From Chromera velia (taxonomy: Eukaryota > Sar > Chromeraceae), in the NCBI GenBank assembly GCA_018398765.1, contig JAHBMJ010003616.1:1-49421 (forward strand): 49,421 bases of DNA. The letters run 5' to 3'. Under the pieces are notes generated by a model that was given only the letters and a program-made list of their open reading frames with translations, made no database searches and was not told the DNA's origin. Of the stretch, positions 20,968 to 33,345 are shown in pieces. The position numbers and the translations under genes are program-made. Each line of letters begins with the position of its first letter. Positions within the stretch are counted from its first letter, which is position 1.

Positions 20968-22017
20968 CTGGGGGTAGTTTTAGTTTTAATTAACTATATT
21001 TGAGAAGTTTTACAATAAGCTAAACAATAACTACACTAGAACTATAGTGTGTCATAATGAGAATTTCTAAAACCTTTTGTGTCACAATGATTTATGAAAC
21101 AATAATTGTGATTTTAAGAACTTTTGACTGATTCAATTAAATTACACTTATGTGTGATAAAATTAGTTGTAGATCGATCGTGGCTTGACACGCGTCGAGG
21201 GGCGGCGTCATAGCGGCCGCTGCACGGACTGCACGGGGTGGAAGCGAGGGAAGGAGAGGGACATCTGATCAGTGCAGTAATAATATTTTTAAAAGAATGA
21301 TGTCCAGTAGAGGGGGTAGCAGCGCATCAGCCCGTTCTAGAGGACGCTCGGGCCACAGCGGGGGGCTCTCAAAACCATTAGGTACGCAGCAAAAAAGAAA
21401 GCACGAAAGCGATGCAGAGGAAGGAGACGATTCTGATTGAATGAATGAATGAATGAATAAATGAAAGAATGAATGAATAAATTTGAATGACCAAGGCAGT
21501 GAATGAGTGAAGGAGTGAGTGAGTGAATAAGTGAGTGAGGTGAGTGAGGTGAGTGGGGTGGGTAGGTGAGTGAGGTAAGTGAGTGAGTAAGTGAGCGAAT
21601 AAGTGGGTAAGGTAAGTGAAGGAAATGAGTGAATAAGTGAGTGAGTGAGTAAGTGAGTGAGTGAATGAATGAGTGAATGAGGTGAGTCTAACCTTCAACG
21701 ACTCTGAAGATTTCAAGCTAGTGGCTGCTAGTCACTTTGAAAGTCTAGGATCACTTCAAAGTTTGTCTAACAATTTTATCACACCTAACTTACTCAAACT
21801 ATTTCATCACACCTATTATGACACAATTATTTGTGTCACTGGTACTAGTGGATGGAGTATTGTATCACAATTTTAATTGTGTCATACTATAGTTTCAGAC
21901 TGAGTGTAACAATAACTTACGAATGTGGCGTGCATGGACCCTACTAGTTATCCTAGCATGAACCAAAAATTACTTCTATAAAATTACTTTAATTAAGATT
22001 AGTTATATTAGTCGCCA
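20968..22017. other. AT-rich DNA with a GC island and GAAT/GTGA short repeats
   Basis: No gene supported. A GC-rich patch at 21180-21260 and 21300-21370 stands out of the AT background. Sequences with CTATAGT and TGTGTCA/TGACACA at about 21045-21065 and 21870-21895 are roughly inverted to each other and could be the ends of a further ~850-bp element, but the match is imperfect. Confidence 0.4.
21437..21690. repeat. (GAAT)n / (GTGA)n short tandem repeat
   Basis: GAATGAATGAATAAAT-type units at 21437-21480 are followed by GTGAGTGAGTGAATAAGTGA-type units to about 21690. Open frames on the reverse strand (SFTHSLTHSL type) come from the repeat. Confidence 0.9.
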
Positions 22018-22312
22018 GCTGCAAAAAATATTAGAAAAGTGATAGAAAAGTTGCTAGAAAAGTGATAGAAAACTGATATAGAAAAGTGATAGAAAACTGA
22101 TAGAAAAGTGATAGAAATTAATGTTAGAAAATTGATAGAAAAATAATAGAAAACTGATAGAAAACTAATAGAAAAGTGATAGAAAACTGATAGAAATTTC
22201 TCACCCCTAATTTCTATCACTTTTCTAGCTATCAGTTTTCTATAACTTTTCTATGAGTTTTCTGTCACTTTTCTAATAACTTTTCTATCACTTTTCTAAC
22301 ATTTTTTGCAGC
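22018..22312. mobile_element. 295-bp foldback element
   Basis: GCTGCAAAAAAT at 22018 starts an arm that is the inverted copy of the arm ending at 22312. The outer 35 bp match at 34 positions. The interior is built of degenerate TAGAAAAGTGATAGAAAACTGA units facing inward from both sides, so the whole element can fold into one long hairpin. It has no coding capacity. No clear target duplication is visible, so I call it a foldback or MITE-like element by structure only. Confidence 0.7.
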
Positions 22313-23652
22313 GTTAGCCTATATAAAAGGTTTAATAATACACTCTAAAATACACTTAGCTAGACACTCAGGCTATAAGTGATAAGTGATTTAGTCGTGC
22401 TCTAGCTAGAGCACTGTCGCCGTTTTGTCTTATATACGATAGAATGGCATAGGATTCGTGTTCCGGGTTGTCCCGTGGTCCACTCTAGGGTCCACTGCTG
22501 GACCTCGACTTATACCGTCAAGATACTTTATCAAACAATCAATCGATCTATACAAGAATTCCTAATCCTAGACTTATAATCAGTATAGTGGTTATTTTAT
22601 TTCATTGAATTCAACTTAAATTATTTAAGTTATTAATTACTCAAATTAACTAATATATACTAGCTAATTTAATATATGATTCGAATGTATAAATTTAAAC
22701 TTTATTTAAAACCTAGTTTAAAACCTGGCGACTATTAGGCCTGCTAGCTTCAAAGTTTTATATACTTGCTTCGGAATAGTTAACAATTCCAATGCAATGA
22801 ACGCATCTCTATTGATAACGCGCTTTCATGAATCATACATTTAAGAACACTGTTTTTCATATCTGTTCACGACTGTCTGAGCTCTACGGCAGACGCACAC
22901 CCAGTCCCAGGAAGTGCAAGTCCATCGGACCCTCTCGCCAAGAAAGCGAAGCAAACCGCATGGCCTGGTCACTTTCATGGGAGGGATGACGGCCGAAAGT
23001 GTAGGCCTCAAGACGTCGCGAAGTGAAAGAAGAAGACAACCTTACGAAGAACAACGAAGGTATGGAGTCACGAACTGCATCTATTTATTCACTCACTGAC
23101 TCACTCACTCAATTGATCCACAGACGTACACGAGAGAGAAACAAACACCAGACAGATGATCAAGAAAAAGATGCATACCAGGGAGGCACATCCGAGGCCG
23201 ACGATGCGGAAAGATAGTCAGCTTCAGAAGTGAACATTGGTGACCGAGAGAGAATGTACATGCACTTCAAGGCCGCTCCATTCAACAACAAAACATGCGT
23301 GTAGTAAACAAAGAAACTGACTGCACGAGAAGACGAAAAAATGGATCAAATGCATTTCATGTTCAAGAAAGCATGCGCATTCATATTTGCATTATTCTCG
23401 AAAGTTCGTTTTGTTCTTCCCTTCATCAATCTTGCATGTCCTTTCTGTAAGAGACCTCCGGCAGGAGTCTTTCTTTTCTGCGTCCCCCACTCTTTCTCCA
23501 TTCCTGGTTATAGGAGATAAACGCAGAGGAAGCAGTGAAGAGAGGATATTGGGAGACGATACAAAGTCAAAATCCCAGACAGAAGACGAAAAAACGCGTT
23601 CGGCACAGAGGGGACAATTAAGCCCGTCCCTCCACTGAAGTCACTCAGTCAT
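22313..23652. other. AT-rich DNA grading into the 3' flank of the FABP-like gene
   Basis: AT-rich to about 22850, then mixed composition. An open stretch at 22880-23035 on the plus strand reads like coding text (SPSDPLAKKAKQTAWPG) but has no start or neighbouring exon that I can join to it. From about 23300 the DNA probably contains the 3' untranslated part of the minus-strand gene. Confidence 0.35.
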
Positions 23653-25536
23653 TCACTTGTCCAAACGCTTGCAGTATCTGTTTACAACCACGGGCTTGTT
23701 CTCCTCTCCGGTAGGCCACATCCTGCAGTCAGGCAGACAGACAGCAAAAAACAACCCATGACGAACTGTGAACACTCGTAGACAAGAAACGAAGAGAAGT
23801 AAAAACAATCTGCCAGACGCTGCAAAGCTTTGCACAAGAGAGGGCGAGTCGGTTCCGCACTCTCTTCTACTGCTGAGTTGACGATCGCTTGAAATCGTCC
23901 TTTTTCCTTGCTTAGAGGAGGCAAAAGCAAGAGTGCACTAGCAAATGAGGATGGAATTCACACAGGACCGAGAGAGCTGGGGTGCGAGGATAACGAGCGC
24001 GAGGGGAGACGTGAAGGAGACAGAGATTGGAAGGAAAACAGGGCAGAAAAGCCGCAGACGTCGATAAGCAGCTCACTTCTCTTTCGGGGACAGACTGACT
24101 GACAGACTGAATGAAGAGTGAAAGAAAAAGTGAGGGAAGAGGATCAGGAACTACTGAGATCACTAACATCCTTTCCCAAAACTTATATCAGCATGCAGAG
24201 ATGCACGTGTTTGGATGAGCTTCGATTTGAAAAAAAATTCAGACCCATGGAGGACATTCTCGCTCACTCACTCTGTGGCTGTGTGAGACTGACTGGATAT
24301 GAATGTGGAGGAGCTGTCCGTGCTCAGCGTCCGGAATAATCCTTCTGGTCTCCTCAACCTTCCCTGCCTTTCCTGTCCTCACGTTCTGGAGGGCGCGGCC
24401 TGAATGGCCCCCCTGGGAAAAGTCAACGACCTGCAAGGGTCAATTGAGGGCACAGCAAGCAACCAAAGTATGAGGAGCCAGTGCAGTCTTTCTGTCTCAT
24501 CCCCTTCTTGGCGACGGAACCCCAGTCAAGCATGGTCGAGGAGAAGGAGAAGGGAACCTCTCTGTACCAAAAAGTTGGAAGAACTGATATACAGTGTCAG
24601 TCACAGAGAATGCATCTCTTTCGAAAAGCAAAAGGACGCGCTGAAGGAACGCGGAGAGTCCTCCGAGAACAGAAAGAGAAGAAAAGGCCACCGGCTGCTG
24701 AGTGCGACGAGGTAAAAAAAAATGAATGAAAAGGCACGATGGAGGAAGAAGCTAGGTGCTTCTCTCTCTCTTCAACGACTCACCCTGCAAAAGGACATCC
24801 AGTTGCCGGCGTCGCTGTCCTCAATGAGGACCTGCTCACCGGCAATGTTCCACACCATTGTCTTCTGCACCCCCATCGGCATGTGTGCAACAATGTAGTA
24901 CACATCCGCGCTCCTCATGCTACCATCAATCTGAATTGCATAAGAGTTCAGAACCTTTCTCTTGATGAAAGAGATACCCATCTTCTTCAACACAGGCTCA
25001 TAGAGGTCTGAACGCTTAACGAGAGTGATCCAAGAGCCACAGAGGGCCTTTGCGAGACCCTGAGCCTCTTCGAATGGTGTGGGCTTGAAGTGCATTACTG
25101 TGGCTGGGGGGTCCTGGATGGACACTCTGCGAGAAAGGGTGGAGCTCTCTCTGCGAGGAGATCCTGTGGGTGCGACTGGTTCTGTGGGCTGCTGCTGTGC
25201 CTCCTTCTCCCCGACGGGTGCTTCGGCCTCCTGCTGCATGGGCTGAGGCGCATCCTCTGTACTCAAAGAAGCAACATCAACAGCCTCGTCGCGTGCAACC
25301 TCCTTTGCAACCGCCTCTGCAAGCAGAGAAGTGAAGGACAAAAAAACAAACAAGGGAGGTGAAGGATTTTGGAGACAAGATACGAGACATGCGAGGGAGA
25401 AAGAGAAAACGACCGAATACTTACCTGGTTGTCTGACGACTTCTCTGTCCTCCTCGGGTTCAGCCATCAGCTCATCCCACTTAATGCTCTTGGCAACCTC
25501 CCTGAAGAAACGATCCTTCTTTGCAAGCCTCGGCAT
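23653..25536 (-). CDS. FABP/lipocalin-like lipid-binding protein with long N-terminal extension
   Basis: Four exons with matching phases: 25536-25425, 25316-24784, 24430-24294 and 23722-23653 (stop at 23653-23655), coding for 283 aa. Donors are GTAAGT, GTGAGT and GTCAGT; acceptors TGCAG. After a helical start (MPRLAKKDRFFREVAKSIKW) and an acidic, Gln-rich, probably disordered stretch (about 25-110), residues from about 135 show a ten-strand-barrel pattern: CGSWITLVKRSDLYEPVLKK, then MGISFIKRKVLNSYAIQI, then alternating hydrophobic strands, and a terminal strand VVVNRYCKRL. GxW plus a helix and a basic/Tyr last strand resemble intracellular fatty-acid-binding proteins, so a small hydrophobic ligand is inferred. 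No signal peptide is seen, so it is probably cytosolic. The extension is unusual because FABPs are normally about 130 aa. Upstream it faces the acid phosphatase gene. Confidence 0.6.
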
Positions 25537-26198
25537 CTTGCTTGCAAGGAGGGGAAAACTGTCTCGCTGGATTGATTTGTTTGTTGTGACGGCTTCTGCT
25601 CCCAACTGCGGTACGAAGAAGCTTCTGGACTTTCAACCGACACGGGGACTCGTAGATTAGTGAAGTAATTACACTGTTGCGTGATGCACTTCTACTGAAT
25701 TGTGGTTATCAAAGATCGACCCTACAACAAGGAATTAAGGGTATACGTCCTCCCAAAAAATCGGGTAATTTCGTTTCTTCATGCAGAAGCCGATTATTGG
25801 GGTGGTCCCGGAAAGTGCGCATGGCCGGGAAAGCGCCGCCGCCGCGCCGCGCTTTCAAGGAGTCCGGGGCCCCCACGGAAAGCTTCTTCGCGTGGTGGGC
25901 CTTTCCGGGGCCTTCATTGAATGGTCCCGGTCATTCCCAGAAAAGCATCTGCGTGGAGGCTCTGACATCCTCTGACAAACTCCCCATGCAGGAGTGTCAA
26001 TTACTCAAGCAGATTCGAACACGACCGTCCGCTGTAGTAACGTGTGGCACCTGACCCACTGTATTGGTGTAGGAAGAGCGGAGGAGCGGCCGACGTTCCG
26101 TAAACGCGATCGTTCTGGTCTTCAGACTGACTCTCGGAGCGCCGTCTCTGAAGTAGCGGAACAGCTGGCGCCTTTCTTTGTCGTACCTAGTGCTCAGG
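25537..26198. other. Divergent intergenic region between FABP-like and acid phosphatase genes
   Basis: It must hold both promoters. A GC-rich island at 25795-25945 contains repeated GGAAAG and CTTTCC blocks and GGGGCCCCC. No TATA box is obvious. Confidence 0.4.
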
Positions 26199-27020
26199 AT
26201 GCGAAGTGGGCTTGTTTCTGCCGTGTTTGCTAGCTTCTTGTGGCTCGAAGGAGAGAGTCTGAAGCCCGCAGTGCACGAGCACAGGGAGACGGTTGACTTC
26301 ATTTTCCTTGGTGACTGGTTCGTCTTTTCTTTTCGTGTGCAGGCTTCCTGGCTTGTTTTGCTCACTTCAGCCAGTGCGTCTGTGTATCCATGACTGCGGT
26401 TACATGTGTCTGACTGCAGGGGGTGCGTGAATGATGACCAGGCGCGAGTGGCCTCCGAGATGGAAAGGGTGGCAAAGGAGAAGGGGGTGGACTTTGTGGT
26501 GATGGGGGGGGACAACTTCTATGAAACAGGTGCGAAGTCATTCGGGGGCCCCAGTGCATAACATTTTGAGCTCTCAACTCTTTTACAGCAGGGAGATGAT
26601 ATTTGGTGTCTTGTCCTTGCCACTCACTTTTCTTTCCCTCGCGCGCTTCCTTTTTTTACTTCTCGCACCTCTTCCTTTCCTTCCGACGGTCCGGAACCTT
26701 TCATTACCCAGACATTCTGCCGCTGCTTCCTGTTTTCTTCCCGAGGTCCATCTCATTTGCGCCATGACATCCACAAGAAGGCAGGAAGGCAGGCAAGCAG
26801 ACGAGCAAAGCGGCAACCGCATCCGTCCACCTTCGCTCCTGCGTGACTGATTCCCTTTTTTCTTTTATTTTCTACCCTCATTCTTTTCTCTCTCTCGACT
26901 GACGGTGCTGCGTTCTTTCTTCCTTGCCTGCGTTCAGGAGTCAGCAACCTAAAGGACCCCCAGTTCCGCAAGACCTTCGAGAAGGTCTACAACAAACCTG
27001 CACTGTCAGAGGTACTTCTA

Positions 27021-27058
<38 letters not shown>

Positions 27059-29502
27059 ATCTTTCAGTAGGACGTCCCCGTTTTCGATTCACTTTTTAAC
27101 TTGAACATGATAGCACATGGCAGTGCTTTCTTTCTTCCTCACCTTCTCGCCTTTTCTTCACTCATGTGTTCAACGCTTTTTTATTCTCTATTCTCTATTA
27201 CTTTTCCTCGTCGCTTAACTTCTCTGCCCATGCGAAGATCGGCCCTGTGTTTTCTACAAATGTTGAACTATGCATGCCCATTTGCTTGCAGCTTTCTTTC
27301 AAGGCAGTGCTCGGAAATCATGACTGTACGTCGGGGGGGTTGACGGGCAGGCAGGGAAAATCATTGCTTAGAATGAATGTAATTGTGTTCAGTCGGTGGT
27401 GTCTGTGCATGCCTGTCTGCCTGACGTGGGAGGCTGAACAGACCGTTTTCAGACAGGGAGAAGGAAGGAAGTGAGTGACGCAACTGGGAAGATGGCATCA
27501 GCATGCGACCAGTCATCTGGCAGATTTAGGGAGGATGGACCTGGAGTGTGCTGTCAATTGGATGCGCGTTTTCTTCTTCTGCTTTTTGTTCTTCATCTTC
27601 TTCTTCTGCTTCTTCTGCTTCTTGTGCTTCTTCTGCTTCTTGTGCTTCTTCTGCTTCTTCTTCTTCTTCTTGTGCTTCTTCTTCTTCTTCTTCTTCTTCT
27701 TCTTCTTCTTCTTTTGCTTCTTCTGCTTCTTCTGCTTCTTCTTCTTCTTCTTCTTCTTCTTCTTCTTCGTCGTCTTCTTTTGGATCAATTGCTGGTCCCA
27801 GAAGAGCTGCAGGCTCAGCTGAGTATCTTCTGCATTGGCAGTTTTTCATCGCAGACGGGGTAGAGAGAAAAAAGTCATCCCCCTCCCTTCCTTCCTTCCT
27901 TCTGACGCGGGCCCTTACTTTTTTCCTTCCGCGTCTGGTTGACCTATGGACGGTGTCTTTACGCAATTTCTTTTACCTTCTGTGTCCCTTCATGCCGGAA
28001 GGAAGGAAGGAAGGAAGGACCACTTTTCATTCGACCCCCCCGAATTGGTGTTGAAAGAAGGGCTGCGTGCGTAGACGAGCATGCTGAAAGGGAACCCCCA
28101 CTGCACTGGACCTCTCGCTACCTTGTTCTTTCCTCTGCAGGGTTGGGAAACGCCACGAGCCAGCTGGACTACGTTGACTATAAGGGGAAAGGAGTGGAGA
28201 CTCCCTTGAAATGGGAGATGCCCAACCTGTGGTACTCAGAGGTCAGCAGGAAAGGAGGAAGGAAGGAAGGAAGGACGTGTCTGTTCTCACAGCGCGTGTG
28301 GAGAATGCTGTTTCCTTTTCTGAAGTGATTCCATAAAGCAATCGATCAAGACGAAGAGGAGTAGACGGTAGGAAAGAAATACAGAGAGGAAAAGAAAGAA
28401 AACGAAATGAGAAGGAAAGGGAGGAAGAGAGAAACGGCAGATTCAGGCGCAGAGCAGAAATCTTGCTCGCTTGGATGTCAAATCACACTCACGTTGTCAA
28501 ATGCAGTGTAGACTTCATCCTTCCTCTTGTTGTCTGTCTTTATTTGTGTATCTCCCCCAGCCTCCCTTTCTCTGACTGTGATCATCTCTTCCTTCTTCTC
28601 TTGTGTCTGCATGGATGCACGACGCCTTCCACGCAGGTCCACACCGTTCCTCCCAAAGATTCCGATTCTGAGGCTGAAGGGTTGATTGTCCTCGCGGTCT
28701 ATTTCGACTCCTGGCTGTGGGGCAGCAGTGTGATGCACAAGGCTCAGGAGAGACAGCGAAATTTTGTGAAGAAATCTCTGAAGGCAGCTGCAGACAAAGC
28801 CGACTGGATCGTTCTCTTGACACACTATCCGGTAGGCAGGGAAAGGAACGATGATGTCCTTTATCCTCGTCTCTCTCTCTGCCTTGCTCTCTCCGATAAG
28901 TAGGGAGATTGCAGACAGACAGGTGGACAGAGTAAGTGACAAATGGAGGCTTCCTCTTCCCATTCTCCTTTTTTCTCCCCTTCCTCAGAGCCTCGCTGTT
29001 TCTCCTCCCGTATTCCCACGTGAGCCAAATCGTGACTCTACTCATGCACGCTCATTCTCCTCCAGATGTACTCGAGCGGTCACCACGGAGACACGAAGGT
29101 TTTGAAGAAGGAGCTCCTCCCAGTAGTGGACGAGACGGGAGTCGACCTGTACGTCAACGGACACGACCACGACCTCGAACTGATCAGGAAGAAAGAAGAT
29201 GTCAGTCTCTCTCTGTCTCTGTCTCTCTGGCATGCCGCTGATAGGGTCTGCTTGAACGTACGTACGCCAGAAAGTGTGTCAAGTAAGTGAGTGATAGAGG
29301 CAATCAGGGAGAGATGCCAGCGGAGGGACCTCTTCTCTCTCATCTGAGAGACCGATCGAAATATCCTGCTGAAGGCAAAAGGAGAGATGCGGGTGGGAAG
29401 AGAAACGCTGTTTTTTCTGTGCGAATGTAAAAACAAAAGACCCACAGAGGCCTGGCATTTAAGCAGAGCAGTATCTCTCTCTCTCTCTCTCGCGCACACA
29501 CA

Positions 29503-29536
<34 letters not shown>

Positions 29537-30942
29537 TAGACACAATCCGGCATCTAAAGTCTTTGCGCCCGCCTCTGCACACAATCCCGTTCAGGTCAAC
29601 TGCCAATTGTTTTCTGCCATCCTTGGACTGCGTTTCTCCCTGTGGTTGCCCCAACCCTCCTCAGCGACGGATCGCAAACACGCGCTTTGACTCTCCAACT
29701 TCCCCACAGAGCCCATGCGAAAACGAATTCTATTGACGTGACACTTATTGCAGGGCGACAAGCACGCCACGACCTATGTGACCTCTGGGTCTGGTTGCAA
29801 GACCCGCACCTTCACTGACACCCACAAGCACTCTCTATGGAAGGCCCCTTCTTTCGGGTTCTCCATCCACACTTTCAACGGAGATTCGCTTGAAACTAAA
29901 TTCCTCAACTCCACGGGGGGGGAGCTATTTACCTTCTCCCAGAAGAAGCGGAAGAGAAATGAAGGAAACGTCGCGGTGCAGGAACAAGCAGAGAAAGGGC
30001 ATACCGGCACGACCTCCGCATGGCCTGCACGCTCTCCGAGTGCTTCTTCTGTCCCTCTGCGCACCTCCTCTTTTGTCTCTCTGGCTGCTTCTTCCCGATC
30101 CTTTTTCTCTTCGTCTTCGCCCACCTCCGCCTTCGACAGAAGGCTACAGAGTCTCCTCGCAGAAGTGCCGGAATTCGAGCGGGAGGAGATTACTTTCATG
30201 GTCAGCATGCATATCTCTCGTTCGCCAGCTGTGTGGCTTAATTTGATTTGAGAGCGGCTGAGGTTGATATTTTTTTTCTTCTGCTCTTCTGAATGACTGT
30301 GAATGCACAGTAGTGGTTTGATCATCTGATTGCTGATTGGTGTCCAGAGTGCTCAAAGTGCTCTTTCCCTCAAGTGAAGAAAGCCAAGATTCTCTGCAAT
30401 CTGAGTTGGGGCGGTCGCTCTGTCGTGTCTCCTTGTGTGCATGTGTGTGTGTGTGTGTGTGTGTGTGTGGACTCCCCTATATCTTTCACGCTATTCTCTC
30501 CGACATTGAGTGGAAATTTAGGGCCCACGTCCTCCCCCCTAGCTGTCTCTTGTAAGTACTTGTCGGTATCCCTGCCTCTCTGCATTGTTGCGTGCAGATG
30601 CCTCGTTTCATCCGGTGGCTTGTTGACGTTTGGGAGAGCGACCAGCGGCCTTTGTTGATCTTCGCCGTCTCCGCCCTCTTGTTGGCAATCGTGGCCGGTG
30701 TGGTGGGGATTGTTGTGTGGTGCTGGAGACGCCGGAAGATGCAGGGGCTGCAGCGGGTTTCGTCGGATTCTCGACGGAGCACCTCAGGTCGGGCTCCGCC
30801 TGGGGGGGAGGAGGAAAGAGAACTGCCGTCTCCAGGGGCCGTGGAGGCAGACCGCAAAATAGATTTCACGTTTGGGTCCCCTGAGGCATCAAATGATGCA
30901 GGAGAGCAGGGGACTTTGATGCAAGAAAGGACCTCAAGGTGA
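26199..30942 (+). CDS. Purple (tartrate-resistant type) acid phosphatase with C-terminal membrane anchor
   Basis: Nine exons, all phases consistent: 26199-26317, 26420-26529, 26938-27011, 27292-27325, 28141-28241, 28637-28831, 29066-29200, 29754-30200, 30598-30942; 519 aa. Hydrolyses phosphate monoesters using a binuclear metal centre. All expected ligand motifs are present: GDW (Asp39), GGDNFY (Asp71, Tyr74), GNHD (Asn110), LLTHYP (His209), NGHDHDLE (His244, His246). A signal peptide ([18 protein letters not shown]) is at the N-terminus. Beyond the catalytic domain (to about 315) come a basic patch, a Ser-rich linker and a single hydrophobic segment at about 424-448 ([20 protein letters not shown]) followed by WCWRRRK and an acidic tail. 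A type I membrane protein with a lumenal or extracellular catalytic domain is inferred. Family members of this size class are usually soluble, so the anchor is unusual. Introns hold several microsatellites. Confidence 0.9.
27571..27780. repeat. (TTC/TGC)n trinucleotide tract in intron 4 of the phosphatase gene
   Basis: About 70 triplets of TTC with interspersed TGC/TGT. Polyserine, polyleucine, polyphenylalanine and polyglutamate frames arise from it, but it lies between verified splice sites (donor 27326, acceptor 28140) and is intronic. Confidence 0.9.
29481..29533. repeat. (TC)n(AC)n microsatellite in intron 7 of the phosphatase gene
   Basis: CTCTCT runs followed by CACACA runs, in the intron between exons ending 29200 and starting 29754. 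Confidence 0.9.
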
Positions 30943-32360
30943 GAGTAGAAGGGGGGGAAGCACTTTTTTGGTGAAATGAAGGGTGAAGGAAGTTGACCAG
31001 CTGTACAGCTGTTGTGAAATCTTCCCGCTCAATTGGTTTTTGTTGGTTTTCATAGGGATGAAGTCAGGGCGAAGTTTTGTCGGGGTAGTAAAAGAGAAGA
31101 GCTGCATGTCTTACCGGTTTAGAAATTCCAATACATTTCCGTGCCGTTCCAGGGGAAAGTTAGCTTAGCTGTCGCGAGCGTCGGTGCTGGAGATGTAGCA
31201 GACTGATTGAGTCTGGCTTGGCTGCAGTGTATTTAGCAGTTAAGGTTTAAAGTTGATTCTTAGATCTTCCTTCTGATGGAGTGGCTGGTCGGTTGAGCAG
31301 CTTTACAGCCGTATATCTGATGCACTCTTAGTAGATACAGCAGTCTTTCTTGTACCATTACGGTCATACCAGATTTTTTTGCACTCTGTCCTAGACTCTG
31401 ACACTCTGTCCAAGTTAATGGTTCAAGTTCCTTGTGTTTCAAGTTGTTTATATAAACCATACTCGAGGCTAGTAGGCTGGACACCTAAGTCACACCTTGT
31501 TAACTTGTACGGGAATTAATGACTTTGGGGGAATAATGTTTCTGAATATACTTCTAAATGAATATAAATAAATTTAATTTTGGAATAGATTTTAAAGGGA
31601 GTAAGTAGTGGGTATTGGTGAATTTAGTGCTAAATATAGATCTTAAATATGTTTTGTGATTAAACACGTTGATTTGAACATAAATACTCTGAATGTTTTG
31701 TTTAGAGCTCCAAACGTATTTTTCATATCTCTATAACTCTAAAGCACTAGGCTACTAGCTAAAGCATTTCCAGCATATTATAATAATAATTAGGGGAGAA
31801 CAGCTAGGAGAAGAGTTAAAAGACACGTAGATAATTCGTCAACACTTATATTAGTTTTATATAACAGCTGCCCACGGAGTGGGACTCACTGGCAGACTAA
31901 CGTAGATAACAATTAATATATGTTAATTAATGAAACAATTCAAGTTATAATGATCAAACTTTTTATACTTATCCCATGTAGTACCCTAGGCTATGCCCCG
32001 CACTGCCAGTCTAGCCCACAGTTGGCGAGAGCTCCCTACAAAAAACTTGAAAAAAGTTAAGAAATATGTTAGAAATATGTAAGAAATATGTTAGAAATAT
32101 TATAGAAATTTTATAAAAATCTTACCTAAGAAATCTGGACCGTATTTCTAACTTTTTTAGAAATTCACTATGATTTCTTAACATTTGAAACTTTTGAACA
32201 AATTTAAATCTTCCAAACTCCTGCATGTTCAGGCAATGAATACCCGCACTGACTCATAGATGATCAAATAACTCATAGATTCAGTGATTGTCCACCCACT
32301 TTTACGTTTCTATCTGATGGAAAACTGGTTTAAATTGCTGCCGAATGCTGCCATGCTGCC
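30943..32360. other. 3' flank of the phosphatase gene, then AT-rich DNA
   Basis: No gene supported. From 31500 it is strongly AT-rich. At 32040-32190 short GTTAGAAATATG-type units are repeated and partly matched by inverted CATATTTCTAAC-type units, like a smaller relative of the foldback element at 22018. Confidence 0.4.
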
Positions 32361-32545
32361 GAGACAGACAGGCACGCACTGTGGACAAGGCGGTCGTGAA
32401 AGAAACAAGTACCAAAATAGTAACACACGCAAACAAAAACACAAACAGAGACACAACGGAGATTGATTGAAATTGACTGCAAAATGCAACAGTTACTATA
32501 TTACTTCAACCAACCAACTTGAACCTTTCCCCCTCCGATCCCCTG
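32361..32545. repeat. Local duplication, copy 1
   Basis: Starts GAGACAGACAGGCACGCACT and runs through ACACAACGGAGATTGATTG to TCCCCCTCCGATCCCCT. It matches 33346-33540 almost base for base, with one small insertion and a few substitutions. Confidence 0.85.
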
Positions 32546-32742
32546 CGTACAGATGCAAAGAACGAAGAGAAGACAAGACAATTGAAGAGCTCGATCAGAA
32601 CGCAGTGTGTCTCTTTCTCCTCTCTCCCCTCCCCTACGCTCAGTTCTGCCCTCAGGCTGCTAATGCTACTCCCTGCGATCCCCTCTTTCTGCCTTCCCCA
32701 CGCTCAGCTTTTTTCTGGTAAAACACAACAAAGGAAGGCTCC

Positions 32743-32788
<46 letters not shown>

Positions 32789-32990
32789 ATGTCTGTCTTT
32801 CTGTCTGTCTGTCTCTGTCGGTCTGTCTGTCTGCCTGTCTCAGCGAGTGCTTCCCTACATGTCAGTGATGCGTGAGAAACACCGACGATTGAACGATCAG
32901 AAAGCCATGAGTCCGTCGACAGTTTGTCCCTTCAAATCAAACTTGTAACAACGGACAAAGGAACTGACTGCATGAGAGAGAGAGAGAGAG

Positions 32991-33043
<53 letters not shown>

Positions 33044-33345
33044 AGTCGATCGATCCATCGCTTCGGTTGACTGCACGACCTGCATTCTTCTTTTGTTTCT
33101 TCTTAACAATGTTTTTCTTCTCTTTCATCCCGTCTCTCTCTGTGTTCATTGGACCCCGGCCCGGATAGGGAAAGCGAGGACGAATGAATCAGACAGCAAC
33201 CGACAGACAGTCCATGAAAGAGAGAGAAGGAGAAGGGAAAATTCGTCTTAGCGCTGTTTGGATCAATCAAAACTCATGCACCTGTGCGCCACTTATTGTT
33301 TGCCTTCCCTGCGTAAAAGTCTCATCACAATGGTTGCCTGCTCCT
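32546..33345. other. Spacer with (CT)n and (GA)n tracts
   Basis: Between the duplicated copies lie a (CT)n tract at about 32738-32790 with GTCT units to 32840, and a (GA)n tract at about 32974-33042. No supported gene. Confidence 0.6.

Noticed and set aside
21040-21900. Possible ~850-bp inverted-repeat element with CTATAGT ends
   Set aside because: The ends match only partly and no target duplication is visible, so it is mentioned only in the flank description.
25990-26050. Possible tRNA: a GTTCGAATC B-box-like sequence on the minus strand
   Set aside because: No matching A box, acceptor stem or anticodon arm could be folded around it.
27475-28054. Polyserine, polyleucine and polyglutamate frames
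   Set aside because: They lie in intron 4 of the phosphatase gene and come from a TTC/TGC tract.
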